This document shows positions 16,358 to 25,334 of a stretch of DNA of 64,000 nucleotides, one piece after another. Source of the DNA: Thalassobius sp002708925 (lineage in GTDB: Bacteria > Pseudomonadota > Alphaproteobacteria > Rhodobacterales > Rhodobacteraceae). The position numbers and the translations under genes were made by a program. Within the stretch, counting starts at the first letter, position 1, and each line of letters begins with the position of its first letter. Under the pieces are notes generated by a model that saw nothing but the letters and a program-made list of their open reading frames with translations, did no database searches and was not told where the DNA came from. The stretch covers positions 1 through 64,000 of the forward strand of contig NZ_JBNAGJ010000003.1 in assembly GCF_049803795.1 (NCBI RefSeq). The letters are read 5' to 3'.

Positions 16358-17674
16358 CTATTTCACGATTTTTTCGTCTTTCACGAACATGTTGGCCCAT
16401 GCGCGGTCAATCAGCTCGGGGGTCATCTGATAGGGGATGCCTTCGAATTCGCAGATCGCGATCATCTGATCAATCAGGAACACCGGCTGATAATTGGCAT
16501 AGACGTTATCAATCGTCGGGTATTTGTTTTGCAGCAGATGAACCAGGGCGTTCTCGTCCAGGGGCATCTTTTTCTTGCGGGCCACCAGGGCAACGATTTT
16601 CAGGAAATTTTCCTGGCTGGGCCCGTCGATCTTGATCTTGAAGAAGATCCGGCGCAGGGCGGCCTGGTCGAAGATTTCATTCGGGTGAAAGTTGGTGGAA
16701 AAGATCACCAGCGTATCGAAAGGCACCTCGAATTTTTCACCCGATTGCAGGGCCAGGATGTCTTTGCCTTCCTCCAGCGGAACGATCCAGCGGTTGACCA
16801 GCGACTGGGGCGGCTCGGACTGGCGGCCAAGGTCATCGACGATGAAAATCCCGCCTGAGGATTTGAATTGCAGCGGCGCCTGATAGGTGCGCGCCGTGGG
16901 GTTATAGACCAGATCCAGCATGTCCAGCGTCAGCTCGCCCCCGGTGATCACGGTGGGCCGGTCACAGCGCACATAGCGCGTATCAAAGGTGCGGCGGCGG
17001 CGCAGGGAATTGGGATCGTCAATCTCGACCTCGGCGGCGGAATGGACGATCGGGTCATAGACGGTGATCACCTGACCGGAGTATTCGATGGCCCGAGGGA
17101 CATAGATTTTATCGCCCATCGCGTCGCGGATGCCGTTCGAGATGGAGGATTTCCCGTTCCCCGGCGGCCCATACATCAGGATCGAGCGGCCTGAGCTAAC
17201 GGCCGGCCCCAGATTGCCCAGCAGATCGGGCGGCAGCACCAGATGGCCCATCGCGTCGGTCAGTTCTTGACGGCTGATCTGGATGTTGCGGATGGACTGC
17301 CGTTTCACCTGTTCGCGGTAGACGGCCATCGGCACGGGCATCGCGCCGAAATATTCCGATTGCGACAGCGCGTCCAGCGCCCGCGATTTGCCCGCGTCGG
17401 TCAGCTGGTATCCCATCTCGTTGCCGCTGTTGGCGTTCAGCGTGCCGGTGGCCTCCAGCAGGCGCTGCTCGCGCGCGATGTCCACCAGTTCCTGGGTCAC
17501 CTGACGGGGCAGGCAAACGGCCTCGGCCACGTCCGATACCATCGAGACATTCTTGCGAAAGATGGTTTTCAGCAGGATGTCCCGCATCATCGGCAGGGGC
17601 AGCCGCATGTCTTCCAGGCTGCTGGGCGGAGGCGGAGGCGTCACCCGATTGCCGGGCTGGGCTTGCATGTTCAT
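16358..17674 (-). CDS. AAA+ ATPase at the end of the tad locus
   Basis: A 438-residue cytoplasmic ATPase. A helical, possibly winged-helix N-terminal region (about residues 25-140) precedes the AAA+ module with Walker A GPPGNGKS (about 177), Walker B GGIFIVDDLGR (about 278) and a sensor-like VIFSTNFHP (about 326) with arginines at LRRIFFK. It is the most distal gene on the strand that carries the whole Flp-pilus locus, 114 bp after the prepilin peptidase stop. Whether it serves pilus assembly is not shown by sequence. The AAA+ call itself is firm. I do not recognise an accepted gene symbol. Confidence 0.85.
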   Translation of the reverse strand: MNMQAQPGNRVTPPPPPSSLEDMRLPLPMMRDILLKTIFRKNVSMVSDVAEAVCLPRQVTQELVDIAREQRLLEATGTLNANSGNEMGYQLTDAGKSRALDALSQSEYFGAMPVPMAVYREQVKRQSIRNIQISRQELTDAMGHLVLPPDLLGNLGPAVSSGRSILMYGPPGNGKSSISNGIRDAMGDKIYVPRAIEYSGQVITVYDPIVHSAAEVEIDDPNSLRRRRTFDTRYVRCDRPTVITGGELTLDMLDLVYNPTARTYQAPLQFKSSGGIFIVDDLGRQSEPPQSLVNRWIVPLEEGKDILALQSGEKFEVPFDTLVIFSTNFHPNEIFDQAALRRIFFKIKIDGPSQENFLKIVALVARKKKMPLDENALVHLLQNKYPTIDNVYANYQPVFLIDQMIAICEFEGIPYQMTPELIDRAWANMFVKDEKIVK

Positions 17675-17788
17675 GGCGTCTGATCGTCCCGTTGCATGAG
17701 TCTGCGGCCCCTTGCAGGGGGCTTTGGGGCAATCTGGCCGAACAAGGTGGCAAAAAGATGGAGAAGAGCCGGAAAAATCGCGAAGCCG

Positions 17789-18310
17789 TCAGGCCCCGCC
17801 CAAGGCCCCCAGCAACAGATAGATCGACAGGGTCGAGGCCAGCGGCAGGCCCATGGGGAAATCGCGTTTGCGGCTCCAGCTTTCCCAATCGGGGGCCATG
17901 CGGCGCAGGGGCGTGAACTTGGCAATCCGGTGCGCGGTATAGCCCGCCAGCAGGCAGGCGGCGAACAGCGCGATCATGAACCGCAGATCCCCCAAGGCGA
18001 CATAGGGCGCGGCGGCGGCGGCGAATTTCGCATCGCCAGCCCCCACCAGACCGGCGGCGTTGATCACGATCCCGATCAGCAGGATCACCACCAGATGCAG
18101 CATCTGCCAGCCCATGGTTTCCAGCGGCATGGTGAACGGCGCGACCAGCACGAAAATCACCACCAGCGCCAGCACGGCCTTGTTGGGGATGCGCATGGCC
18201 TTCATATCGGACCAGGCCACCCAGACACAGACGGGCAGGGACAGAACGAACAGAACCAGCGCCGCAGTCTGCGGAATGGCCAGGTTGATGTTGGCGATCA
18301 TCTCGGACAC
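17789..18310 (-). CDS. cpaA: Prepilin peptidase, TadV/CpaA type (A24 family)
   Basis: A membrane aspartic peptidase that cleaves the leader of Flp prepilins. The 173-residue protein is the short TadV/CpaA form lacking the methyltransferase domain of PilD. The two catalytic aspartates lie in WSDMKAMRIPN (about residue 35) and GAGDAKFAA (about 92, the GxGD motif). About six membrane helices are visible. Its substrates are presumably the four Flp pilins encoded at 28045-29495, each with a Gly-Ala processing site. It begins 5 bp after the stop of a TPR lipoprotein gene. Confidence 0.93.
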   Translation of the reverse strand: MSEMIANINLAIPQTAALVLFVLSLPVCVWVAWSDMKAMRIPNKAVLALVVIFVLVAPFTMPLETMGWQMLHLVVILLIGIVINAAGLVGAGDAKFAAAAAPYVALGDLRFMIALFAACLLAGYTAHRIAKFTPLRRMAPDWESWSRKRDFPMGLPLASTLSIYLLLGALGGA

Positions 18311-18315
18311 GGGGA

Positions 18316-19176
18316 TTAGTTCGTTACGTTATCTTCAAGCGCGCGCAGGCTGCGCACGGCGGCCTCGAAATGCTGCGGATGAGTGTCGATGGCTTCGCGC
18401 AGAAGGCCCTTGCCGGTGGAAATATCGCCCTGTTTCACGGCGCTTAGCCCCAGGGTATGCAGCAATTGCGCCCGCTCGATCTGAGTCATCGGAATGACGG
18501 GCAGGGTATAATTGCGCTGCGCCCCGCGGGCCAGAACCAGGTTGTTTTTCGCGGTAAAGAGCTTCTCATCGTTGCGGATCGCATCGGTGAACAGACGTTC
18601 CGCATCCGAGAAATCGCCCCGCGTCAGTTTCGAATAGCCCCAGTTGTTCAGCACACCGGCCGGGCGGGTCGTCAGGCCCACGGCGATCTCATAGAAACTG
18701 TCGGCCTTTTTCCATTCCTTATCGGAATCGGCAACCATCGCCTCCAGCCGGTAGCGTTTGAAGGTCTCAAAGGTGGGGGGCACGGTGTCCAGCACCTTGT
18801 CGGCCTCGTCCCAGTTGCCGGTGCGGATCAGAGCATCGGCCAGATCCACCTGATCGTCATTTGTGGCCTGGGGGTGCTCCACGACTTTTTTCCAGACGGG
18901 GACGGCCTCGGTGGGGCGTCCGGCCCGGATCAGAGAGGTGGCCAGACCGCGCCGCAGGTCGATCCGATCGGGGCTTTCCTTGACCGAGCGGGTGAAGTAC
19001 GTCACCGCCTCATTGGGGTCCGCCACGGTCAGCATGATGTCTGACAGATTGTTCTGATCCACCGCGTTCACGGCGCTAAGTGCCCTATCTACCTGGTTTT
19101 TTCCGCGAATTTGATCGCACGCAGACAGGCCGACGACGCCAGCCAGGCACAAGGAAAAGATGAGAGTGTGGCGCAT
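18316..19176 (-). CDS. TPR-repeat lipoprotein of the tad locus
   Basis: A 286-residue lipoprotein. The signal peptide ends in the lipobox LSAC at cysteine 20, followed by about five tetratricopeptide-type helical repeats (for example DRIDLRRGLATSLIRAGRPT and PAGVLNNWGYSKLTRGDFSD). Its position just after a shorter TadD-like lipoprotein suggests both act as pilotins or assembly scaffolds for the RcpA secretin. This is inferred from position. The two TPR proteins are not close copies of each other. Confidence 0.85.
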   Translation of the reverse strand: MRHTLIFSLCLAGVVGLSACDQIRGKNQVDRALSAVNAVDQNNLSDIMLTVADPNEAVTYFTRSVKESPDRIDLRRGLATSLIRAGRPTEAVPVWKKVVEHPQATNDDQVDLADALIRTGNWDEADKVLDTVPPTFETFKRYRLEAMVADSDKEWKKADSFYEIAVGLTTRPAGVLNNWGYSKLTRGDFSDAERLFTDAIRNDEKLFTAKNNLVLARGAQRNYTLPVIPMTQIERAQLLHTLGLSAVKQGDISTGKGLLREAIDTHPQHFEAAVRSLRALEDNVTN

Positions 19177-19205
19177 TTTTGCGTCCTTTTACTGCTCTTG
19201 CCCAA

Positions 19206-19769
19206 TTAGGGTATCTGGCGGATCAGGTAGTCGCTGCTACCACGCCGTACCACTTTATAATCTTGTTCTTGTTCAGCATCATAGGCCGGTTTTTCCGATT
19301 TTGCGAGTGCCAAGCGCAAATTATCGCGAATTGAGTCACTTTCGCCATTATCCAGCGCATAGGCCTTCTGGAAAATCTGCACGGCCTCGGCCGATTTGCC
19401 CCGCTCCATCAGCACGACGCCCAGGTTGTTCCAGACCTCGGGGATGGCCTGATCGGTGGCGACGGCGCGGCGCAGCAGGGTTTCGGATTGTCCCAGCCGC
19501 CCCAGCCCCAGATTGGCGGTGCCCAGCCCGGCCAGCACGTCCACTGTCATCCCGTGGGCCAGCGCGGCGCGCGAATAGGCCTGAAGCGCCAGCTCATATT
19601 CGCCCGCATCCATCAGGCGCTGACCGACCAGCAAACCGTCCACCGCCTGCCCGCGTTGCGACAGGCCCGGCGCGGTCAGCCCGTCCTTTGATGCACCAAG
19701 GCCGCCCGAAGAACAGGCGGCCAGGCTTAGCGCTGTCAGCAGGGCCAGCCCTGCCTTTGCTGTTGTCAT
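19206..19769 (-). CDS. tadD: TadD-like TPR lipoprotein
   Basis: A 187-residue lipoprotein with lipobox LAAC (cysteine about 19) and about three TPR repeats (YELALQAYSRAALAHG, VLAGLGTANLGLGR, PEVWNNLGVVLMERGKS). TadD of the Flp pilus system is an outer-membrane pilotin-like TPR lipoprotein of this layout. The gene starts 8 bp after tadC. The short C-terminal tail after the repeats is basic and charged (EKPAYDAEQEQDYKVVRR). Confidence 0.87.
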   Translation of the reverse strand: MTTAKAGLALLTALSLAACSSGGLGASKDGLTAPGLSQRGQAVDGLLVGQRLMDAGEYELALQAYSRAALAHGMTVDVLAGLGTANLGLGRLGQSETLLRRAVATDQAIPEVWNNLGVVLMERGKSAEAVQIFQKAYALDNGESDSIRDNLRLALAKSEKPAYDAEQEQDYKVVRRGSSDYLIRQIP

Positions 19770-19777
19770 TTATCTGC

Positions 19778-20740
19778 TCACTTGCCCAGTTCCAGAATGC
19801 CAACCGCCGAGGGCGCAACCAGAATGATCAGCAGCGGCGGCACGGTCAGCGCCATTGTGGCAAGTGTCATCTTGGTGGGCAACTTGTTTGCCGCTTCCTC
19901 GGCGCGCATCACGCGTTTGTCCCGCATTTCCCCTGCGTAAACCCGCAGCGCCTCGGCGATTGATGTCCCGAAGGTGGCCGATTGCACCAGCACGGTGACA
20001 AAGCTGGACACATCGGGCACGCCGCAGCGTTCGCCCATGTCGGACAGAACGGTGGATTTGTCCTTGCCGGCCTTGATCTGGTGGCTGACGATTTCAAATT
20101 CATCGGCCAGCGAGGGATAGGACGACCGGATTTCCTGCGATACGCGGATGATCGACTGATCCAGGGACTGGCCGGCCTCGACGCAGACCAGCATCATGTC
20201 CAGCGCATCGGGGAAGCCTTGGGTGATTTCCTCCTGGCGTTTCTGCTGGCGTTTGGTGACCCAGTATTTGGGCATCATATAGCCAAAACAGCCCGGCCCC
20301 AGAATCCACATGAGCGTCTGCTGCGTGGTGGGTTCCTTGCTGGACAGCACCGCCACGAAATACAGCACCCCCAGCGCCAGACCGCCCAGGCCCAGGGCAA
20401 ACTGCGCGAAATGGTAAAACCGCACCGCGTCCTTGGAGCGATAGCCCGCTTGCAGCAGCTTTTGCCGAACGGCCGAGTATTCCTTCTCGTTCTGGGGTTC
20501 CAGAAAGGTGGAATATTTTTCCAGCTTGTCGTTTGATTTGGCGCCGCGCAGCTTGGCGGCTTTGGTTGTCGTTGACTGCTCGCGCTTGGTGTCCTTGTTC
20601 AGTTTTTCCAGAGGGTCGGCCTTCTGGTTCATCAGGATCATCGCGGCGATGATGATCAGAGCCACAGCCAGGAACCCAACCAGAATGACGGGGCCAAAGG
20701 CGCCCAGCTCGGGGCCAAGGATTGCGTTGAAAATGTCCAT
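19778..20740 (-). CDS. tadC: Flp pilus inner-membrane platform protein TadC
   Basis: A 320-residue type II secretion F-domain protein. A membrane segment at about residues 15-38 is followed by a basic linker, two helices (about 105-125 and 135-160), the cytoplasmic F domain (EEITQGFPDALDMMLVCVEAGQSLDQ near residue 167) and a C-terminal helix. It partners TadB in the inner membrane and is driven by the TadA ATPase. It is coupled to tadB with a 10-bp gap. Confidence 0.95.
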   Translation of the reverse strand: MDIFNAILGPELGAFGPVILVGFLAVALIIIAAMILMNQKADPLEKLNKDTKREQSTTTKAAKLRGAKSNDKLEKYSTFLEPQNEKEYSAVRQKLLQAGYRSKDAVRFYHFAQFALGLGGLALGVLYFVAVLSSKEPTTQQTLMWILGPGCFGYMMPKYWVTKRQQKRQEEITQGFPDALDMMLVCVEAGQSLDQSIIRVSQEIRSSYPSLADEFEIVSHQIKAGKDKSTVLSDMGERCGVPDVSSFVTVLVQSATFGTSIAEALRVYAGEMRDKRVMRAEEAANKLPTKMTLATMALTVPPLLIILVAPSAVGILELGK

Positions 20741-20750
20741 GATGCTCTCC

Positions 20751-21719
20751 TCAGACTTTGATGTTCACCAGCATCCGCATGATGATCAGGTTGGCGCCCA
20801 GAAACAGGCCAACCGCGATACAGGCGGGCACGAACAGATAGTGATCCAGCACGTTGTCATAGTAGTTCGGGTCCATCACGTTGATCGCGATCAGCGCCAG
20901 CACGGGGAAGGCGGACAGAAAGTTGCCGGACCACTGGGCCTCGGCGGTGATGGCTTTGACGCGGCGGAACAGCTTGAAGCGCGCGCGGATCACCTGCGCC
21001 AGACCATAGAGAATCTCGGCCAGGTTACCGCCCGATTGCTGCTGGATGGTCACGGCCACGGCCAGGAACCGCAGATCCTGCATGTCCAGACGCTCGGCCA
21101 TGTCTTTCAGAGCCTCGCCCACGTCGCGGCCGTACTGTGCCTCGTCTGCGATCATGCCGAACTCGGTGGCCAGGGGGTCTGCCACTTCTTTGGCGACGAT
21201 CTGAATGGCCGAGCTGAACGGATGCCCCACACGCAAGGACCGCACCATCAGCTCCACCGCGTCGGGCAGCTGTTCTTCGATCATGCCCATGCGTTTCTTG
21301 GCCTTGGAGTTCACCCAGAAATAGATGCCGCCAATGCCCATCCCGGCGGAAACCGCCGCCCGCACCGGCACCGAGGTTTCGGTGCCCACGGTCAGCCCGA
21401 TAAAGGCCACCACGCCCAGCACGCCCATCATGATGATCAACTGCGTGGGGGTAAAGGCAATCGCCGCCTTTTGCGCCCGGTCCGCCAGAATGGCATAGAT
21501 CGGGATCGAGCGGGACTTCATGTGCTGGCTCATCTCCTTGCGGAGCGTCTCCATCACTTCGGATCGGTTGTTGCCTTTCTCCAGCATCTCCAGCCGGCGG
21601 TTCACCCGGTTGTTCAGGCTGATCGAGCGGCCAAAGACCGTCAGGTAGACGCCCTCGACCAGCACCAGCACGCCGACGAAGATCAGGCCGTAAATGAGGG
21701 GTTCCATTGAAATGGCCAT
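20751..21719 (-). CDS. tadB: Flp pilus inner-membrane platform protein TadB
   Basis: A 322-residue F-domain membrane protein: helix near residues 8-28, two helices near 90-125, the conserved block MIEEQLPDAVELMVRSLRVGHPF (about 141-163) and two C-terminal helices. It pairs with TadC to form the platform on which TadA acts. The gene starts 5 bp after the tadA stop and continues directly into tadC, as in most tad loci. Confidence 0.95.
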   Translation of the reverse strand: MAISMEPLIYGLIFVGVLVLVEGVYLTVFGRSISLNNRVNRRLEMLEKGNNRSEVMETLRKEMSQHMKSRSIPIYAILADRAQKAAIAFTPTQLIIMMGVLGVVAFIGLTVGTETSVPVRAAVSAGMGIGGIYFWVNSKAKKRMGMIEEQLPDAVELMVRSLRVGHPFSSAIQIVAKEVADPLATEFGMIADEAQYGRDVGEALKDMAERLDMQDLRFLAVAVTIQQQSGGNLAEILYGLAQVIRARFKLFRRVKAITAEAQWSGNFLSAFPVLALIAINVMDPNYYDNVLDHYLFVPACIAVGLFLGANLIIMRMLVNIKV

Positions 21720-21724
21720 GGGCG

Positions 21725-23176
21725 TTACTCCGCTGCGACAGGTTCAAAGATGGACGGGGGCAGGTCATAGCCCCACAGGCGGAAGCGTTCCGAGAAGTGC
21801 GAGCGCACTCCGGTCGCGGTGAAATGCCCCATGATCTTGTTGTCCGGGGTCAGGCCGACGCGCTGGAAGCGGAACACCTCTTGCATCGAGATCACGTCGC
21901 CCTCCATCCCGGTGATTTCCGTGATCGAGGTCATCCGGCGCGAGCCGTCTTGCAGACGCGAGGCCTGCACGATCAGGTTCACAGCGCTGGAGATCTGGCT
22001 GCGCACGGCCTTGATCGGCATTTCGATCCCGGCCATGGCGATCATGTTTTCCAGACGGCTGACACCATCGCGGGCCGAGTTGGCGTGGATCGTGGTCATC
22101 GAGCCGTCGTGGCCGGTGTTCATGGCTTGCAGCATGTCGATCACCTCTTCGCCGCGGGTTTCGCCCACGATGATCCGGTCCGGGCGCATCCGCAGCGCGT
22201 TGCGCAGACAATCGCGCTGGCTGACCTCGCCCTTGCCTTCGACGTTGGGCGGGCGCGATTCCATCCGGCCCACATGTACCTGTTGCAGCTGAAGTTCTGC
22301 CGTGTCCTCGATCGTCAGGATCCGTTCCGAATTATCAATGAACGAGGACAGCGCGTTCAGCGTGGTGGTTTTACCAGACCCCGTACCACCCGACACGATC
22401 ACATTCAGACGCGTGGCCACGGCGGCCTGTAGATAGGCGGCCATTTCTTCGGAAAAGGCGCCGAAACGCACCAGGTCATCAATGCCCAGCTTTTCCTTTT
22501 TGAACTTACGAATGGACACCAGGCTGCCGTCCACCGCAATCGGGGGCACCATGGCGTTGAAGCGCGAGCCATCGGCCAGACGGGCGTCAACGTAAGGGTT
22601 CGATTCATCGACGCGGCGGCCCACGGCGGACACGATCTTGTCGATGATCCGCAGCAGGTGCTTTTCGTCCTTGAAGGTGATGTCGGTCAGCTCCAGCTTG
22701 CCCGAGCGTTCCACAAAAATCCGCTGCGGCCCGTTCACCAGAATATCGTTGACGGATTCGTCCTTTAGCAGGGTTTCCAGCGGGCCCAGGCCGGTGACCT
22801 CGTCAAACAGTTCCTGGTTCAGCGTCGTGCGATCCTCGCGGTTCAGCACGATGCCCTTTTCCTCAAGGATCTCCGAGGTGATGGCGCTGATTTCCGAACG
22901 TAGCTCGGCCTCAGAGGCGGTCTCCAGCGCGGCCAGGTTCAGGTTGTCCAGCAGGGCGCGGTGCAGTTCCAGCTTGATTTCAGACAGGCGTTCCTTGCGC
23001 TTGCGTTCCTTATCGGCGGCGGGGGCCTGCGCGGCGGCCTTGGGCATGGGTTTGCGGATCACCACCGGCTTGACCGGGGCCTCTCCAACCGGGGCGGTCT
23101 TGGGCGCATCGGCGGGTTTGGCGGCCTGAGGGCCGGGCTGTTTGGTGCCTGCGGGCTTTTTGTAACGCGAAAACAT
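21725..23176 (-). CDS. tadA: Flp pilus assembly ATPase TadA/CpaF
   Basis: The hexameric secretion ATPase that powers pilin polymerisation, 483 residues. An alanine- and proline-rich N-terminal segment (about residues 1-55) precedes the N-domain. Walker A GGTGSGKTT is near residue 265, the Asp box/Walker B region TIEDTAEL near 290, and the histidine box GHDGSMTTIHANS near 350, all intact. Adjacent arginines (RMRPDRIIVGETRGEE) are also family-typical. Eighteen bases separate it from tadZ. Confidence 0.97.
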   Translation of the reverse strand: MFSRYKKPAGTKQPGPQAAKPADAPKTAPVGEAPVKPVVIRKPMPKAAAQAPAADKERKRKERLSEIKLELHRALLDNLNLAALETASEAELRSEISAITSEILEEKGIVLNREDRTTLNQELFDEVTGLGPLETLLKDESVNDILVNGPQRIFVERSGKLELTDITFKDEKHLLRIIDKIVSAVGRRVDESNPYVDARLADGSRFNAMVPPIAVDGSLVSIRKFKKEKLGIDDLVRFGAFSEEMAAYLQAAVATRLNVIVSGGTGSGKTTTLNALSSFIDNSERILTIEDTAELQLQQVHVGRMESRPPNVEGKGEVSQRDCLRNALRMRPDRIIVGETRGEEVIDMLQAMNTGHDGSMTTIHANSARDGVSRLENMIAMAGIEMPIKAVRSQISSAVNLIVQASRLQDGSRRMTSITEITGMEGDVISMQEVFRFQRVGLTPDNKIMGHFTATGVRSHFSERFRLWGYDLPPSIFEPVAAE

Positions 23177-23193
23177 GGTCTGTCCTCTGGTCC

Positions 23194-24444
23194 TTAGCTG
23201 GCGATGGCTTCTTGTTCGCCCAGCTCATGCAGCGATTGGGCAAGCTTGGCGATTTCCTTGCGCAACGGATTTTTGCTGGCGCTCTGAGCCAGCGGCAGGC
23301 CGTGATCGCCGGCTTGGGTGACGGCTTTGCCCCCATCCGGCATTTGCAGGTCAATCGAGATGCCCAGGCTTTCGGCCAGGCGCTTGATGCGGGATTTTCC
23401 GCTTAGATCGGTGAATTTCGGGGCGCGGTTCAGAACAAAGCGCAGCTTGTCAAAGGGCAGATCCTCGGATTGCAGGGCGCGTTTCAGGCGCAGCGCGTTC
23501 TGGGCCGAGCGCATGTCCATTTCCAGCGTGGCGAAATAGACATGGGCGGCGTTCAGCACGGCCTCGGTCCAGACGACCAGGGTTTTGGGCATATCCACGA
23601 TGACATAGTCAAAGTGCCGACGCGCCATTTCGATCACGCGCATGATGTCCTCTGAGGTGATCAGATCCAGCGGGATGATATCCGCCGGCGCGGTCAGCAC
23701 ATGAATTTTGTCTTCGAAGGACATCAAGGCCTGCATGAACACGTCATCGTCCATGGCCTCGGTATCCGACAGCATTTCAAACACCGCATCCCGGCGGGGC
23801 AGATCGAAATAAGTCGCGACCGAGCCAAATTGCAGATCGAAATCCAGCACGCAGACGCGCGGGGGAGTTTCCCCTTTCTTGGCGGCCTGCACCAGTTCCC
23901 AGCCCAGATTCACAGCCAGAGTGGTGGCGCCCGTGCCGCCCGCCAGCCCGTGAACGGCGATCAGAACGCCCTCGCGATCATGGGAGGATTTGGCCGGGGC
24001 GGCGGGTTGTTCGGGGTGGTATTGTATCTCGGGTTCGGGAGTGCGCAGACGTTCCACAGCCGCGCTCAGCTCATTTTCCGGCAGCGGGTAGGGCACGAAT
24101 TCATCGGCCCCCTGGCGCAGCAGCTGGTGCAGCGCGGCGGGGCTGACATCATCGGCGATCAGCACCACCTTGATGTCGCGCTGCTTGGCCTGGCTGATGA
24201 TTTCCCCCAGCAGGATCAGGTTGTCTTCGTCTTCGGAATCGATGGCGATCGCCACGAATTCAAGAGGTTCCGAATCGGGCTGCTGGAAAAACGGCAACGC
24301 ATCGGCAAAGCCCAGGTCGCCCCAGCTTTCCCCTAGCAGAGCCTCCATGTCTTCGATCAGCAGATCGAAATTCTGCACGTCCCGGCTGATGGTACAAGCC
24401 AGCAGGGGGCTTGCCTCGGGTTGCAGGTTGGCTTCACTCGTCAT
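23194..24444 (-). CDS. cpaE: Pilus assembly protein TadZ/CpaE (ParA/MinD-like ATPase)
   Basis: The polar localisation factor for the Flp machine, 416 residues. An atypical receiver-like N-terminal domain (about residues 20-135) is followed by a MinD/ParA-type ATPase domain beginning at VLIAVHGLAGGTGATTLAVN (about 159), a deviant Walker A, and FDYVIVDMPKTLVVWTEAVL (Walker B, about 285). I start at 24444 (MTSEANLQP), preceded by an AGGAAG ribosome site, not at the longer frame. A 214-bp gap separates it from the OmpA lipoprotein gene, so it may have an additional promoter. Confidence 0.92.
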   Translation of the reverse strand: MTSEANLQPEASPLLACTISRDVQNFDLLIEDMEALLGESWGDLGFADALPFFQQPDSEPLEFVAIAIDSEDEDNLILLGEIISQAKQRDIKVVLIADDVSPAALHQLLRQGADEFVPYPLPENELSAAVERLRTPEPEIQYHPEQPAAPAKSSHDREGVLIAVHGLAGGTGATTLAVNLGWELVQAAKKGETPPRVCVLDFDLQFGSVATYFDLPRRDAVFEMLSDTEAMDDDVFMQALMSFEDKIHVLTAPADIIPLDLITSEDIMRVIEMARRHFDYVIVDMPKTLVVWTEAVLNAAHVYFATLEMDMRSAQNALRLKRALQSEDLPFDKLRFVLNRAPKFTDLSGKSRIKRLAESLGISIDLQMPDGGKAVTQAGDHGLPLAQSASKNPLRKEIAKLAQSLHELGEQEAIAS

Positions 24445-24658
24445 TGCCTCGTCTTCCTTTTCAGGTTCACAAGCAACAGCCGGAGCGCAGGTTTTGTTCT
24501 GTTTTTGCCCCAAACTGTGCTTGCCGCGTTCCAACATGCGGAACGCACCAATCCCATTGAGGCTAAGATCGTTGCCAACTTGGGCGGAAATAGGGCCAAA
24601 AGATCGTAATTGTTGGAAATCTTTTGACTATTCCGGGGAATCGGCCGGATTGTTCAGA

Positions 24659-25333
24659 TTATTGGGTGGTCTGGAATTCCGTGCCCTGGATGCCGCCCAG
24701 TGTGCTGGGGGGCTTGGCCGATGCGATGTATTCGCGATAGATGACCTCGGCGTATTTCCCATCCAGAAGCGACGCATGGCGCTTTACGAAACCGCTGACT
24801 TCGGTGACGGTGCGGCGGTTGCGACGCTCGCGCCCTTCGGTCACGATCAGCGGCTGGGTTTCCCCATGCGAGACCACGGCCTCAAGCCGCGAGCGGCCGA
24901 TGCCCTGCGCAACCAGATAGTTCACCACGGCGCGCGCGCGGCGCAGGCCCAGGCGCTGGTTATATCCCTGAGAGCCCACCGCATCGGTGTGCCCATAGAC
25001 GCGGAACCGGACCTCGGGGAATTGCTTGATCCAGCTGGCCTGCTGGCGCAACGCGGTGCGCGCGGCCTGATCCAACTGCGAGGAATTGAACGCAAAATTC
25101 ACGGTCGAGCCAACGTCAGCGTCAAAACGGCGTGCCAGATCAACGACATAGCCGCGCTCGCCGCTCATGATCTGGGTGTTGTTCATGGTCGCGTTGCCAA
25201 AGTCGCCCCCGGCGATCAACGCCCCGGCCTCGCGGGTGAAGGTCGAGTAGGACTTGGTGCCTGCGCAGCCGCTGAGCGCGAGCGCGCTGCCAATCAGAAG
25301 GGTGGGCAAAAGAACCGGACGTTTGGGCATCAT
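24659..25333 (-). CDS. OmpA-family lipoprotein of the tad locus
   Basis: A 224-residue lipoprotein. The signal peptide ends in LSGC (cysteine about 23). The C-terminal OmpA-like peptidoglycan-binding domain runs from about residue 75 to 180, with FNSSQLDQAAR, YGHTDAVGSQGYNQRLGLRRA and the final ERRNRRT. It sits between the secretin and tadZ, where other systems encode RcpB or CpaD, and so may anchor the secretin to the cell wall. It starts one base from the rcpA stop. The C-terminal 45 residues have no recognisable motif. Confidence 0.9.
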   Translation of the reverse strand: MMPKRPVLLPTLLIGSALALSGCAGTKSYSTFTREAGALIAGGDFGNATMNNTQIMSGERGYVVDLARRFDADVGSTVNFAFNSSQLDQAARTALRQQASWIKQFPEVRFRVYGHTDAVGSQGYNQRLGLRRARAVVNYLVAQGIGRSRLEAVVSHGETQPLIVTEGRERRNRRTVTEVSGFVKRHASLLDGKYAEVIYREYIASAKPPSTLGGIQGTEFQTTQ

Positions 25334-25334
25334 A

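Noticed and set aside
16598..16613. Palindrome CAGGAAATTTTCCTG inside the AAA+ ATPase gene
   Set aside because: It encodes conserved residues in the ATPase frame and resembles the 60383 hairpin only by chance.
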